From an uncultured Clostridia bacterium (GTDB lineage: Bacteria; Bacillota; Clostridia; TANB77; CAG-508), in the NCBI GenBank assembly GCA_944387495.1, contig CALXFD010000017.1, positions 1 to 44,160 of the forward strand: a stretch of DNA of 44,160 nucleotides. The letters run 5' to 3'. The notes beneath the pieces are model-generated. The model was not told the origin of the DNA and ran no database searches. It saw only the letters and a list, made by a program, of their open reading frames with translations. Below are positions 24,601-34,836 of this stretch, piece after piece. Numbering within the stretch: the first letter of the stretch is position 1; each line of letters begins with the position of its first letter. A program made the translations under genes and the position numbers.

Positions 24601-24774
24601 TAATATTGCTTTTGCATTTTGGTCTGGCATACCAAATCTTTGTGATAAATATCTAAGTGATGCAGCAAGTTCTCCATCTGGTCCACCATATTGTGATATT
24701 ATTACTTTTGCAAGTCTTGGATCTGTGCATTTTATATTTATTGGATATTGTAATGTCTTATTATAAGTCCACAT
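24592..24774 (-). pseudogene. cotJC: cotJC, 5' part (first 61 codons)
   Basis: ATG at 24774, which overlaps the cotJB stop codon (TAATG), with AAGGGGGAA upstream. The 61 residues are canonical CotJC: 'MWTYNKTLQYPINIK', 'DPRLAKVIISQYGGPDGELA' and 'ASLRYLSQRFGMPDQ', ending 'AKAILNDI'. Glu35 (in 'PDGELAAS') is the first manganese ligand. After 24592 the frame runs on into element sequence for about 30 unrelated residues and stops at 24496. In intact relatives 'DIGTEELAHLEM' comes next; here the continuation 'NKELAHLEM' is at 12.85 kb. A truncated product, if made, would lack most of the metal site. Confidence 0.92.
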
Positions 24775-25118
24775 TAAAAATTCCCCCTTTCCCAAGGCCA
24801 TGGCTCTTCTATCCATCTCCATTTATTACATGGGAAGTTTATTGTTAAAGGTCCAAATACTTTTTGATATTTGTCTTTTAATTCTTTAACTTCTTTGCAA
24901 TATTTTCTGTGCAAACAAAGTGCCTTTTGGTCTTCTGGATGTGTATCAAGATATAATGCTAATTCATTTATAGAGAATTCATAACAACGAATTTGTTGCA
25001 TCATTTCTTCACGCATTTCGCAATTTACTCTTCTTTCGCAATCATCTGTATATGTTACCATTTCATTATTATTATTCATATCACAATCACAATTACAATT
25101 TCTATTTTCTATTGACAT
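24774..25118 (-). CDS. cotJB: Spore coat protein CotJB
   Basis: A 114-residue protein. The start is taken at the ATG at 25118, after AAAGGGG; an in-frame GTG at 25127 lies inside that site. A family-specific core follows a Cys/Asn-rich N-terminus (CNCDCDMNNNN): 'IRCYEFSINELALYLDTHP', 'DQKALCLHRKYCKEVKELKD', 'YQKVFGPLTINF' and a tryptophan-rich end, 'WRWIEEPWPWERG'. CotJB is an inner spore-coat protein made in the mother cell with CotJA and CotJC. It overlaps cotJA by 10 bases and the cotJC start by 3, so the three genes are translationally coupled. Confidence 0.92.
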   Translation of the reverse strand: MSIENRNCNCDCDMNNNNEMVTYTDDCERRVNCEMREEMMQQIRCYEFSINELALYLDTHPEDQKALCLHRKYCKEVKELKDKYQKVFGPLTINFPCNKWRWIEEPWPWERGNF

Positions 25119-25468
25119 TTGTTGCACCCCTTTCCTATTTCATTTGTTCTTCTTAAATAATTAATTTCTTCCATTGACTGTCCTGGAACATATGGACTTA
25201 CTAATTCTGGGAATATTGTTCCCATTTTTAATCCAACACATGGTTTAAATACTCTATCCATGTATTGGATTGGTACATAACTTTGTGCTAACATTGGATT
25301 TTCTGGAAATAGATTCATTTCTTCGTCAAATCCACAGTCACAATCGTTTGAATAGTTTTCATAAGAAATAACATTTTGACATTTATCTTCTATTATTTCA
25401 TTTTGTAGTTCACATGAATTGTTATTATAATTATTATTCATGCAATAACATTTTCTTCTATTAAACAT
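25109..25468 (-). CDS. cotJA: Spore coat-associated protein CotJA
   Basis: A 119-residue protein whose C-terminal half is the CotJA family: 'MLAQSYVPIQYMDRVFKP', then 'GLKMGTIFPELVSPYVPGQS'. The N-terminal half is an Asn/Cys/Asp-rich extension, longer than in Bacillus. First gene of cotJABC. The start follows AAAAGGAGG. Expected role: coat assembly and recruitment of the CotJC enzyme in the mother cell. A sigma-E-like promoter lies 22-50 bases upstream. Confidence 0.9.
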   Translation of the reverse strand: MFNRRKCYCMNNNYNNNSCELQNEIIEDKCQNVISYENYSNDCDCGFDEEMNLFPENPMLAQSYVPIQYMDRVFKPCVGLKMGTIFPELVSPYVPGQSMEEINYLRRTNEIGKGCNKCQ

Positions 25469-25489
25469 TTTAATTCCTCCTTTTAATAC

Positions 25490-25518
25490 ATTATATGATT
25501 AGTTTTTTAAATATTGAC
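25490..25518 (-). promoter_or_regulatory. Sigma-E-like (mother-cell) promoter of cotJABC
   Basis: Minus strand GTCAATAT (25511-25518), 13-base spacer, CATATAAT (25490-25497). This resembles the sigma-E pattern (roughly GTCATATT, 13-15 bases, CATACAnT) and has no good sigma-A alternative. It fits transcription of the operon in the mother cell. Confidence 0.6.
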
Positions 25519-25574
25519 ACTTTTTTTGTTTTTATATTGTGAGACGATTTGACACGTCCCCAAAAGACTCAAAA

Positions 25575-25617
25575 AAAGCTGATGTAGAAAACTTTTAAAG
25601 TTTTCTACATCAGCTTT
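25575..25617 (-). terminator. Terminator of pyk
   Basis: Perfect 21-bp inverted repeat with a single-base loop (AAAGCTGATGTAGAAAACTTT and its complement), 26 bases after the pyk stop. Confidence 0.9.
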
Positions 25618-25642
25618 CACATTAAGCTTTTTTATTAATATC

Positions 25643-27085
25643 TTATACTCTTGCAACTCCACCAATTACTTTGTTTTCTGTTGCATCTGGTAATATTTTT
25701 GGTCCTCCTGCTATAACTACTTTGTCACCTTTTTCTAATATTTCTCTTGCTTCTAATTCTGCAATTCCTTTTTGAATTGTTTCTTCAATTGATTTTGCAT
25801 CTTTGATTAGAATTGGCATTACATTCCATGCTACTGATAATTGATGATATGTTACTTCATTGTCTGTTATTGCAAATATTTGGCATCCAGGTCCCATTCC
25901 AGCTATATTTCTTACTGAGTCTCCTGTGTGTGTATATGCAACTATTGCATCAGCTTCTACTTTTTGTGCTGTTACACATGTTGTATATGCAATATTTCTT
26001 TCTAAGTCTTCTGGGTCAATTTTGAATGTCTTTTTGTTGAATCTTTTCCAATAGTTAACTGTTCCTTCAATTGCTTTTGATATTTTAACCATTGTTTTTA
26101 CACATTCAACTGGATATTTACCCATTGCACATTCTCCTGAAAGCATTATACAGCTTGTTACATCATATACTGCGTTTGCAACGTCACTTACTTCTGCTCT
26201 TGTTGGTCTTGGGTTTGATGTCATTGATTCTAACATTTGTGTTGCTGTTACAACTGGTTTTCCTACTTGGTTACATCTTTTTATAAAGTGTTTTTGTACT
26301 ATTGGAACTTGTTCCATTGGTATTTCAACACCCATATCTCCACGTGCTACCATTATTCCATCTGAGATAGCTAATATTTCTTCAAAATTGTCTATCCCTT
26401 CTTGGCTTTCTATTTTAGATATGATTTTAATGTGTTCTCCACCATTTGCTTTTAATAAGTCTTTTATTTCTTGAACATCTGATGCTCTTCTTACAAATGA
26501 TGCTGCTATAAAGTCAAATCCTGCTTTTATACCATTTGTTATATCATCTATGTCTTTTTGTGCTAATGCTGGTAAATTTAATTTTAACCCTGGTACATTC
26601 ATTGTTTTTCTGCTTCCTAATCTTGCAGTATTTAATGCTTTACATTTGATATCTTGTCCATCTATTGAAACAACTTCAAATTCTAATGCACCATCATCAA
26701 CTAATATTTTAGCTCCTGGTTTTACATCTTTATATAAGTCTTTATAGCTTATTGTTGTTTTTGTATTGTTTCCAATTATATCATCATGAACAAATGTAAA
26801 TTCTTGTCCTTCTTCTATTGTTACTTTTTCGTCTCCTGTTTCAAGTTTTCCTGTTCTGATTTCTGGTCCTTTTGTGTCTAATAATAAAGCAACTGGTTTA
26901 TTTAATTTTTCTCTTACTCTTTTTATTGTTGCTATTTTTTCAGCATTTTCTTCATATCCACCATGTGAAAAGTTTATTCTTGCTACATTTAGTCCTGCTT
27001 GTACTAATTTTGTAAACATTTCTTCACTTTCACTTGCTGGTCCTATTGTTCCTATAATGTTTGTTTTTCTTAAAACTTCTTTCAT
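25643..27085 (-). CDS. pyk: Pyruvate kinase
   Basis: A 480-residue protein with the complete pyruvate kinase core: 'TNIIGTIGPASESEEMF' at the N-terminus, 'NVARINFSHGGYEENAEK', 'ALLLDTKGPEIRTGKLE', 'IKIISKIESQEGIDNF' with the catalytic lysine, 'DGIMVARGDMGVEIP', and 'MLESMTSNPRPTRAEVSDVA'. It makes pyruvate and ATP from phosphoenolpyruvate and ADP in the cytosol. The extra C-terminal phosphotransferase-like domain of Bacillus enzymes is absent. The start has GGGAGG upstream. Single gene with its own promoter and terminator. Confidence 0.96.
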   Translation of the reverse strand: MKEVLRKTNIIGTIGPASESEEMFTKLVQAGLNVARINFSHGGYEENAEKIATIKRVREKLNKPVALLLDTKGPEIRTGKLETGDEKVTIEEGQEFTFVHDDIIGNNTKTTISYKDLYKDVKPGAKILVDDGALEFEVVSIDGQDIKCKALNTARLGSRKTMNVPGLKLNLPALAQKDIDDITNGIKAGFDFIAASFVRRASDVQEIKDLLKANGGEHIKIISKIESQEGIDNFEEILAISDGIMVARGDMGVEIPMEQVPIVQKHFIKRCNQVGKPVVTATQMLESMTSNPRPTRAEVSDVANAVYDVTSCIMLSGECAMGKYPVECVKTMVKISKAIEGTVNYWKRFNKKTFKIDPEDLERNIAYTTCVTAQKVEADAIVAYTHTGDSVRNIAGMGPGCQIFAITDNEVTYHQLSVAWNVMPILIKDAKSIEETIQKGIAELEAREILEKGDKVVIAGGPKILPDATENKVIGGVARV

Positions 27086-27119
27086 CTTTATTCCTCCCTT
27101 TAATTAAAAACCATTTAGT

Positions 27120-27149
27120 ATTATATCACAATAAAATGGATAAATTCAA
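27120..27149 (-). promoter_or_regulatory. Promoter of pyk
   Basis: Minus strand TTGAAT (27144-27149), 18-base spacer, TATAAT (27120-27125), about 35 bases before the start codon. Confidence 0.6.
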
Positions 27150-27235
27150 CTATTTTTTTACATTTTCTTTAATTTATTGTAATTATTCTTTTTTCTTTTA
27201 AAGTATTCAAACAATTAGTAAATAAATGTTTTCTT

Positions 27236-27964
27236 CTATTTTTCTAACTGAATAATTGAATGTAACTTCTTTTCACTCTCATCAAAAATCGCAACAATGT
27301 GTGTATTTTCACTTTTTGCATATTTACATTTAACACTTTCTCCAAGTTTTATTTCTTTTTTGTACATTATTCTTACATCATTAAAAGGTCTTTGCTTATA
27401 AACTTCTTCTGGTAATGCTTCATATGCTAATTTTAAATAATATAAATTGTGCATATGTCCTATTACATCAATATCACTTCTTTGAACAGTATATGTAATT
27501 TCACTTTCAAAATTATCTGGTATTTTAAGTTTTCCTAGTTGATTATCAGAAAAAACTGATTTGCCTATTTCTGACTCATATTTATCTGCCATACTTTGCT
27601 CTACTCTTGATATTTTTTCTGTTTTACTATCTACTAGTAGCCATTTTGATGTGGCAATTGCAGATAGTTCTCCTTTTTCATTATATACTTCAAAATCACG
27701 ATATGCATAAAATTTTTCTATTCCTCTTGACCATGTATGAATTTCTAATTCTTGTCCATATTTTGGTCTTTTTATTACATGTAATTTCCAATCTAGTAAT
27801 ATCCAGTTTAAATTAGTTTGTTCAGTAGTGTTTATACCATAACCTACACTATCTGAATGATATGCTGCTATATCTTCTAAATATTCTAATATTGCAATAT
27901 TGCTAACTTCCTCTCCTGCCCAAACATCTTTTAAACCTATTTTAAATTTTTCTTTATATATCAT
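27236..27964 (-). CDS. Acyl-ACP thioesterase
   Basis: A 242-residue protein with two hot-dog domains in the plant FatA/bacterial TesA-like acyl-ACP thioesterase pattern. The first has 'EVSNIAILEYLEDIAAYHSD', 'NWILLDWKLHVIKRPKYGQE' and 'EIHTWSRGIEKFYAYRDFEV'. The second begins 'RSDIDVIGHMHNLYYLKLAY', with the catalytic-type Asn/His pair. It releases fatty acids from acyl carrier protein in the cytosol. Only 19 bases separate it from the pgi stop upstream, so the two may share a transcript. Confidence 0.88.
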   Translation of the reverse strand: MIYKEKFKIGLKDVWAGEEVSNIAILEYLEDIAAYHSDSVGYGINTTEQTNLNWILLDWKLHVIKRPKYGQELEIHTWSRGIEKFYAYRDFEVYNEKGELSAIATSKWLLVDSKTEKISRVEQSMADKYESEIGKSVFSDNQLGKLKIPDNFESEITYTVQRSDIDVIGHMHNLYYLKLAYEALPEEVYKQRPFNDVRIMYKKEIKLGESVKCKYAKSENTHIVAIFDESEKKLHSIIQLEK

Positions 27965-27983
27965 ATTTTTCGCCTCATCTATT

Positions 27984-29288
27984 TTAATATCCTGGTTTTT
28001 CTAATAGTTTAAACATATTCTTTTTATATTTTTCTACTCCTGGTTGATTAAAAGGATTTATTCCTAATATCATACCAGACATTGCACATGATTTTTCAAA
28101 GAAATAAATTAGTTCACCTATATTTTCTTCATCAAGTTTTTCTATTTCTATTTTTATATTTGGAACATCTCCTGAAACATGTGCTTTTATTGTTCCTTCC
28201 ATTGCTTTTTTATTTACATAGTCTAGTCCTTTACCTGCTAAATAATTTAATCCATCTAAATTATCTTCATCTGGTTGTATTATTATATCTGAATTACTAT
28301 TTTCTATACTAATTACAGTTTCAAATAAATTTCTTCTTCCTTCTTGTATATATTGTCCCATAGAATGCAAATCTGTTGTAAAATCAACACCAGCTGGGAA
28401 TATTCCCATTTGTTCTTTTCCTTCACTTTCACCATATAATTGTTTCCACCATTCTGTGAAATAATGCATTTTAGGTTCATAATTTACTAAAATTTCTATA
28501 TTTTTGTATAATTTGTATAAAATATTTCTTAAAACTGCATATTGATAACATTCATTATATTTTAAATTTGCATCATTATATTTTTCTTGTGCTTGTCTTG
28601 CACCTTGCATTAATTTTTCAATATCAATTCCAGCAACAGCTATTGGTAATAATCCAACTGCTGTTAAAACTGAATATCTTCCTCCTACATTATCTGGAAC
28701 TACAAATTGCTCATATCCTTCATTTTCTGCTAATGTTTTTAATGCACCTTTTTTCTTATCTGTTGTAGCATATATTCTACTTCTAGCTTCATCAATTCCA
28801 TATTTATTTTCTAACATTTCTCTAAAAATTCTAAATGCAACAGCTGGTTCAGTTGTTGTACCTGATTTTGAAATAACATTAACAGAAAAATCTTTATCAC
28901 CTATATATTCTATCAACTCATTAATATAATTTGGACTTAAATTGTTTCCAACATATAAAATTCTAGGATATTTTCTTTGTTTGTTAGGAAGCATATTATA
29001 AAAAGAACTTGTTAAAGCTTCTATAACAGCTCTTGCTCCTAAATATGAACCACCTATTCCAATTACAACTAAAATATCTGATTCTTTTTTTATTTTTTTT
29101 GCAGCTTTTTTGATTCTTTCAAATTCTTCTTTATCATAGTTTGTAGGCAATTCTAACCATCCCACAAAATCTTTCTCATCATTTGCTCTTCTACTTAAAT
29201 CTTTATGTATATTCTCAACTATTTCTTTATATTCCATAATACTTTTTTTATTTACACCTGAACTTTTTATATCTAACTTAACACTCAT
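27984..29288 (-). CDS. pgi: Glucose-6-phosphate isomerase
   Basis: About 434 residues from the ATG at 29288, which has AAGAGGT upstream; an in-frame extension to 29327 lacks one. Motifs: '[20 protein letters not shown]', '[19 protein letters not shown]', '[20 protein letters not shown]', '[19 protein letters not shown]', and the C-terminal '[18 protein letters not shown]' with the active-site lysine. It interconverts glucose-6-phosphate and fructose-6-phosphate. The length is that of the shorter Gram-positive type. Confidence 0.95.
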   Translation of the reverse strand: MSVKLDIKSSGVNKKSIMEYKEIVENIHKDLSRRANDEKDFVGWLELPTNYDKEEFERIKKAAKKIKKESDILVVIGIGGSYLGARAVIEALTSSFYNMLPNKQRKYPRILYVGNNLSPNYINELIEYIGDKDFSVNVISKSGTTTEPAVAFRIFREMLENKYGIDEARSRIYATTDKKKGALKTLAENEGYEQFVVPDNVGGRYSVLTAVGLLPIAVAGIDIEKLMQGARQAQEKYNDANLKYNECYQYAVLRNILYKLYKNIEILVNYEPKMHYFTEWWKQLYGESEGKEQMGIFPAGVDFTTDLHSMGQYIQEGRRNLFETVISIENSNSDIIIQPDEDNLDGLNYLAGKGLDYVNKKAMEGTIKAHVSGDVPNIKIEIEKLDEENIGELIYFFEKSCAMSGMILGINPFNQPGVEKYKKNMFKLLEKPGY

Positions 29289-29376
29289 CTTTTGATACCT
29301 CTTTTCTTTCATTTTTTTACATTTCATATTATATACAACCTCATTTGATATTTCAAGCGAATTTTTTAAAAAGTTA

Positions 29377-30579
29377 TTAACCTATAACCTCTTTCATAAT
29401 TTTAGCCAAATACTTCATACTAGTTAAACATTGTTCCATAGTATTTCCAGTTGCTCCAACTTCAATAATATTTGCATACTTTCCTGTATGTTGATTATAT
29501 CTTGAAGTAGTAAGCATTATAGGTTTAAATAACCCTGGGTACATTTCTTCTGCCTTTTGTTGAATCTTTATAGCAAACTTCAAATTTTGATTCCAATTAG
29601 GATGCCATAACCCTCCATCATTTGTACCTATAACAAACATAATTTGAGCTGCAACATCATTATCTCCAATTTTTACAGTAGGTGCATAATCACTTCTACT
29701 TCCTATTGCATCTCTATGTAAATCTATAATTATGTCAGAAGGTGTTGTTTTTAGCATATTTTGCACAGTTTGTAGTGACCTTGTATATGAGCCATTATAT
29801 GATGGATAATCATTATAACTTGTATCATGAACTACATTATATCCATATTGTTTTAATTGCTCTGTTAGTTCTGTCCCCACTCTTGTAACAGTAAAATTCA
29901 AATCTGTTGTTCTGAAATTTCCAGTTGGTGTATATTGATATGCCTCACTTGCAGTATAACTTTCGCAACTATGTGTATGAAATATCATTATATTTTTATT
30001 TTCAAATGTAATACTATCTGGGTTTAAAATTTCATCTGTTAATTCATAATCTGTTTGATTTTTAATTTTTACTTTTCCATATTCTACATTATAGCTTTCA
30101 GTTATTGGGTTATTTGTAATTACCTCTGTTTTTACACCAGCTTCTGCTACTTCTGTATTTGTAGTTTCTGATTGTTCATCATTTTGGTTTTCATTATTAT
30201 CATTATTATTTTCATTTTTATTTGCAACTTCACTTTCTTCTTGTGCCTCTTCTATTGTTTTTATTGAACTTATCTGCGTTTTAAGCATTTCTTGCAAAAT
30301 ATCTTTATTTTCTTTTGTTTCATCTTCTTTTGAAACCTCTTTATATTCTTTATTTATATTTGAAATTACTGGAATAGAAGTGTCTAAGCAAGCTAAAAGA
30401 CTACTGCTTGCTACCTTATTTGCCGCATTCTCTATATTTTGAGTAACTTCTTTTGTATTATCTTTTAAGCTTGAATAGCTTTTTGAAATTATTACTACTG
30501 CCAAAATTAATACAAATAGGCAAATTATGTATTTCACAATATCTTTTAGCTTTAATATAGTTACATTAAACATATACAT
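29377..30579 (-). CDS. spoIIP: Stage II sporulation protein P (engulfment amidase/endopeptidase)
   Basis: A 400-residue protein. An N-terminal membrane helix lies at about residues 15-33. A long acidic, Asn/Glu-rich linker runs to about 150, then the SpoIIP catalytic domain: '[14 protein letters not shown]' with two metal or active-site histidines, '[19 protein letters not shown]', and '[20 protein letters not shown]'. In Bacillus, SpoIIP trims septal peptidoglycan with SpoIID during engulfment, from the outer face of the mother-cell membrane. GGAGAAA precedes the ATG. It appears to be its own transcription unit beside dnaE. Confidence 0.93.
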   Translation of the reverse strand: MYMFNVTILKLKDIVKYIICLFVLILAVVIISKSYSSLKDNTKEVTQNIENAANKVASSSLLACLDTSIPVISNINKEYKEVSKEDETKENKDILQEMLKTQISSIKTIEEAQEESEVANKNENNNDNNENQNDEQSETTNTEVAEAGVKTEVITNNPITESYNVEYGKVKIKNQTDYELTDEILNPDSITFENKNIMIFHTHSCESYTASEAYQYTPTGNFRTTDLNFTVTRVGTELTEQLKQYGYNVVHDTSYNDYPSYNGSYTRSLQTVQNMLKTTPSDIIIDLHRDAIGSRSDYAPTVKIGDNDVAAQIMFVIGTNDGGLWHPNWNQNLKFAIKIQQKAEEMYPGLFKPIMLTTSRYNQHTGKYANIIEVGATGNTMEQCLTSMKYLAKIMKEVIG

Positions 30580-30696
30580 TTTCTCCTTTGTCCAAAATCT
30601 CCTATATATATGTATATGCTAAACTTTTAATAATATTATTAATATTATTAAAAAATATTATTTTATTATTTTTGTCATATTTTTCTTACTATAAAT

Positions 30697-33600
30697 TTAA
30701 GCTCCACTAATCTCTTCTAAATAAACTTTATCATGTCCTGCAATATCTTTAAATACTTGCATAATTTCATCTGTGCAATACATAGAACCACAAGATGACT
30801 TTGTTTCACCTACTTTTACAAAAACATTAATATTATTTCTATCTCCTTTAAAATATTTAATTGCACCTCTTAGTTTTGCTTTTTCTGGTTCATCTGCATT
30901 AGTTATATCTAAAATTAATACTTTTTGTTTTTGTTCTCCAAATTCTTTTATTTCATTTGCAACAATTTTAGTTTCATCATCTTCTCTAACACTTAGCCTT
31001 CCATCAACTAATACAATATTTTCCTCTACTAAGTTATTTCCTGCCTTAATATAAGCATTTTCGAAAACTATAACCTCTGCTTGTCCATATAAATCTTCTA
31101 TTGTTACAAAAGCCATAATTTTATTATTTTTAGTATATTTTTTCTTTACAGATGTTATTATTCCTGCATATTTTACATGTTGTCCATCTGTATATTTTAA
31201 TTTTTCTTGGTTTATATTTTCTGTATCAAATTCTGAATTACTGTTTTGCTCATCTATTTTTTTCATTTCTAATGAATTTATATTTGTTTGGGTTTCTATT
31301 TGCTCTCTTAGTTTTTCTAATGGGTGTCCTGAAATATATATTCCTAACATTTCTTTTTCTATTGATAATAATTCTTTATTTGATAATTCTTCATGTTCTT
31401 CAAATTTATATTTCATTTCTTCCATTTCTTCTTTTTCTTCATTTGAGCCTAAATCAAACATAGAAACTTGTCCAGCAAATCCTTTTTTCTTGCTTGATTG
31501 TATTACATCTATTATATTTTCAAATGATGCAAGTAATGTACTTCTCGTTTGTTCAAAATTATCAAACACACCTGCTTTTATTAAGCTTTCTACACATTTC
31601 TTATTAACAGCTTCATCTGCTATTCTTTCACAAAAATCTGTAAAGCTTTTATATTCTCCATGCTCTGTTCTTTCTTTTACAATATTATCAACAGGCACTG
31701 TTCCTACATTTTTTATACTACCTAATCCAAATCTTATTTTTCCATCTTCTACTGTAAATTTTGTACTACTTTTATTAATTTCAGGTTTAAGTATTTCTAT
31801 TCCTAAGTTTTTACATTCATCTATATATTGTGGTATTTTATCTAGATTTCCTAAAAAACTATTTAATGTTGCTGCCATGAATTCTGCTGGGTAATATGCT
31901 TTTAAATATGCTGTTCTGTATGCTACTACTGCATAACATGCTGCATGTGATTTATTAAATGCATATTTTGCAAATTCTGCCATTTCATCAAATATTTTAT
32001 TTGCAGATTCAGCATCTATTCCATTTCTTACACATCCTGGTACTATTATATTTCCATCTTCATCCACTTGACCATTTATAAATACTTCTCTCTCTTTTGC
32101 CATTACATCCAGCTTTTTCTTTCCCATTGCTCTTCTTACTAAATCTGCTCTACCTAATGAATATCCTGCTAGGTCACGTACTATTTGCATAACTTGTTCT
32201 TGATATACCATACATCCATATGTAACATTTAATATTGGCTCTAGACTTGGATGTGTATATTCATTATGCCCCGGATGTTGCTTTCCTCTTATATATCTTG
32301 GTATTTGGTCCATTGGTCCTGGACGATATAGTGAAACTCCGGCTATTAAATCTTCTAGGCAGTCTGGTTTTAATTCTTTCATAAAGTTTGTCATACCTTG
32401 TGACTCAAATTGAAAGATACCACATGTTTTTCCTTCTTGCCATAATTTATATACTTTTGGATCTGCCATTTCTTTATCTATCTCTACATCTATTCCTCTA
32501 TTTTCTTTTACCAAATCTATTGTATCTTGAATAACTGTTAATGTTCTTAGACCTAAAAAGTCCATTTTTAAAAGTCCCAATTCTTCTAATGTTGTCATTA
32601 TATATTGAGTAGAAATTTGTCCATCACGAACATATAGAGGTACATATGTATCTACTGGCTCTTTTGTTATAACTATACCACAAGCATGTGTTGAAGCCTG
32701 TCTTGGCATTCCTTCTAATCCCATTGCTATATTTAAAATATTTTTTACTTGTTCATCTGTTTCATATAATTGGTTTAATTCTTTATTTTGTTCTAATGCT
32801 TTTTTTATAGTAATATGTAATTCATTTGGTATCATTTTTGCTAATGTATCTGCTTGTGCATAAGGAATATCTAATACTCTTGATACATCTCTAATAACCA
32901 TTCTAGCAGACATTGTTCCAAAAGTTATTATCTGTGAAACATGATCATGTCCATATTTTCTTGAAACATAATCTATAACATCTTGTCTATGTTCATAGCA
33001 AAAATCAACGTCAAAGTCTGGCATGCTTATTCTTTCTGGGTTTAAAAATCTTTCAAAAAGTAAGCCATATTTCATTGGGTCTATATCTGTAATCTCAATT
33101 GCATATGCAATTATTGAACCAGCACCTGAACCACGTCCGTGGTCCTACTGGTATATTATGTGTTTTAGCATAATGAATAAAATCCCAAACTATTAAGAAA
33201 TAATCTACATATCCCATTTTCTTTATTACGCCTATTTCATATTCTGCTCTATCTAATATTTCTTTACTTGGATTTTCACCATATCTATTTCTTATACCAT
33301 CATCACATAATTTTTTGAAAAAGTCATAATGTGTAGGATATTCTGGTGGTACATCATAATTAGGCAATATTGTATGACCAAACTCAAATTCCACATTACA
33401 TTTATCTGCAATTTTAACTGTATTTTCAATAGCATCTGGAAATGCTTTAAAATATTCGCTCATTTCTTCTGGTGATTTTACATATAATTCATCTGTATCA
33501 AATTTCATTCTGTCTGGGTCACTCATTCTTTTTCCTGTTTGTATACATAATAGAACTTCATGATTATATGCATCTTCTCTTTTTAAATAATGTGCATCAT

Positions 33601-34210
33601 TTGTTGCAACTAATGGAATGTCCAATTTTCTTGCAAGTTTTATCAATTTTTGGTTTGCTAATACTTGTTCTTTTATTCCATTATTTTGAATTTCTATATA
33701 ATAATCATCACCAAAAACTCTTTTATGCCATAGTGCTACTTCTTCTGCTTTTTCTTCTTGCCCATTTAATAATGCTTGATTTACTGCACCTGCAAGACAT
33801 GCACTTAAACATATTAGACCTTCATGATATTTTTCTAATATTTCTAAATCTATACGAGGTTTATAATAATATCCGTCAACAAACCCAAGTGAAACTAATT
33901 TACTTAGATTTTTATACCCTTGATTATCTTTTGCAAGTAATATTAAGTGATTATAATGATTATCGATATTTGGCTCTTTATCAAATCTTGAACGTGGAGC
34001 TACATACACTTCACATCCTATTATTGGTTTTACACCTTCTTTTTTACATGCTTTATAAAAATCAATCACTCCATACATGACTCCATGGTCTGTAAGTGCA
34101 ATTGCGTTCATTCCTAGCTCTTTTGCTCTTACTGGTAAGTCTTTTATTCTGTTTGCTCCATCTAGTAAACTGAATTCACTGTGTATATGTAAATGTACAA
34201 AATCTGACAT
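30697..34210 (-). pseudogene. dnaE: DNA polymerase III alpha subunit, one +1 frameshift (possibly a sequencing error)
   Basis: The start is the ATG at 34210 with GGAGAGG upstream. The first ~370 codons encode the PHP domain ('FVHLHIHSEFSLLDGANRIK', 'AIALTDHGVMYG'). A frame break at about 33139 inserts one base in the motif 'VGPGRGSGAGSIIAYA'; beyond it the frame runs uninterrupted to 30697. Here lie the polymerase core ('RISMPDFDVDFCYEHR' with catalytic Asps), 'YRPGPMDQIPRYIRGK', the helix-hairpin-helix region and the C-terminal OB fold. Corrected length is ~1170 residues, normal for DnaE. DnaE is normally essential even when PolC is also present, so the frameshift is suspicious. An unbroken gene is the simplest reading. 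Confidence 0.88.
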
Positions 34211-34318
34211 TTTTCCTCTCCTTTTTTGTTCGTTTTGCATATTATATCATTTATGCTCGATTAATTCTAGTAATTTAATTGTTAATTTATAATTTAATAT
34301 CGTAAATTTTTAATAATA

Positions 34319-34349
34319 AATGGGGTTTTCAAAATGAAAACCCCATTTT
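34319..34349 (-). terminator. Terminator of the 103-aa gene
   Basis: Stem AATGGGGTTTTC with its complement, 5-base loop, immediately after the stop of the small gene on the minus strand. Confidence 0.85.
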
Positions 34350-34353
34350 GCAA

Positions 34354-34665
34354 TTATTCACAAAACCATTTGTTAATAATTGCCCACATGATTGTGTGTC
34401 TCCTCCTAACTATAATCTCCACATTCTTTCCATCTGAAAGAGTGCAAAAAATTGATGGATTTTCTTTATCCGCATTTCGCGTTTCATTTACCGTTATTTT
34501 TTTAATATCCGGCAAATATTGGCTCAATGCTGACGAAACTGAATTATCATCATAATAAATGTCTTTTATAGTATCCATCAGCTGTTGCAAATTGTCTCTT
34601 GAAAGTTCTACTTCTGAGACAATTTCTCCTTTTACAATCCGTCTTGCAATAATTTCGTCTCTCAT
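34354..34665 (-). CDS. Hypothetical protein, 103 aa
   Basis: I do not recognise it. It starts 'MRDEIIARRIVKGEIVSEVE' and ends with 'GKNVEIIVRRRHTIMWAIIN' and 'KWFCE', so it looks globular with a basic patch. There is no signal or membrane segment. The ATG follows AGGAGG, and a strong terminator follows the stop, so it is probably expressed. G and C are clearly more frequent here than in the flanks, suggesting acquisition from elsewhere. Confidence 0.65.
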   Translation of the reverse strand: MRDEIIARRIVKGEIVSEVELSRDNLQQLMDTIKDIYYDDNSVSSALSQYLPDIKKITVNETRNADKENPSIFCTLSDGKNVEIIVRRRHTIMWAIINKWFCE

Positions 34666-34700
34666 GTGGTATTCCTCCTAAATGTAAATGTAAAAATGTT

Positions 34701-34738
34701 AATAGTTACATAAAAGATTATTCTTTTATGCAACTATT
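34701..34738 (-). terminator. Long hairpin after hsp20
   Basis: 17-bp stem with one mismatch (AATAGTTxCATAAAAGA), 4-base loop. It lies between the hsp20 stop and the next start codon. It may end hsp20 transcription, although the T run is short. Confidence 0.6.
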
Positions 34739-34836
34739 ATATCATACAATATCAATTTCTTCAAGATTTATGCATCTTACGCATTCTGTATTATAGAAAA
34801 TTTTATTTTAAATTATCGTTACTATATATGTTAACA

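Noticed and set aside
12427..24822. Assembly chimera as the cause of the cotJC split
   Set aside because: Not fully excluded, but the matched site arms at all three junctions and the recombinase gene between them are unlikely to arise from misassembly.
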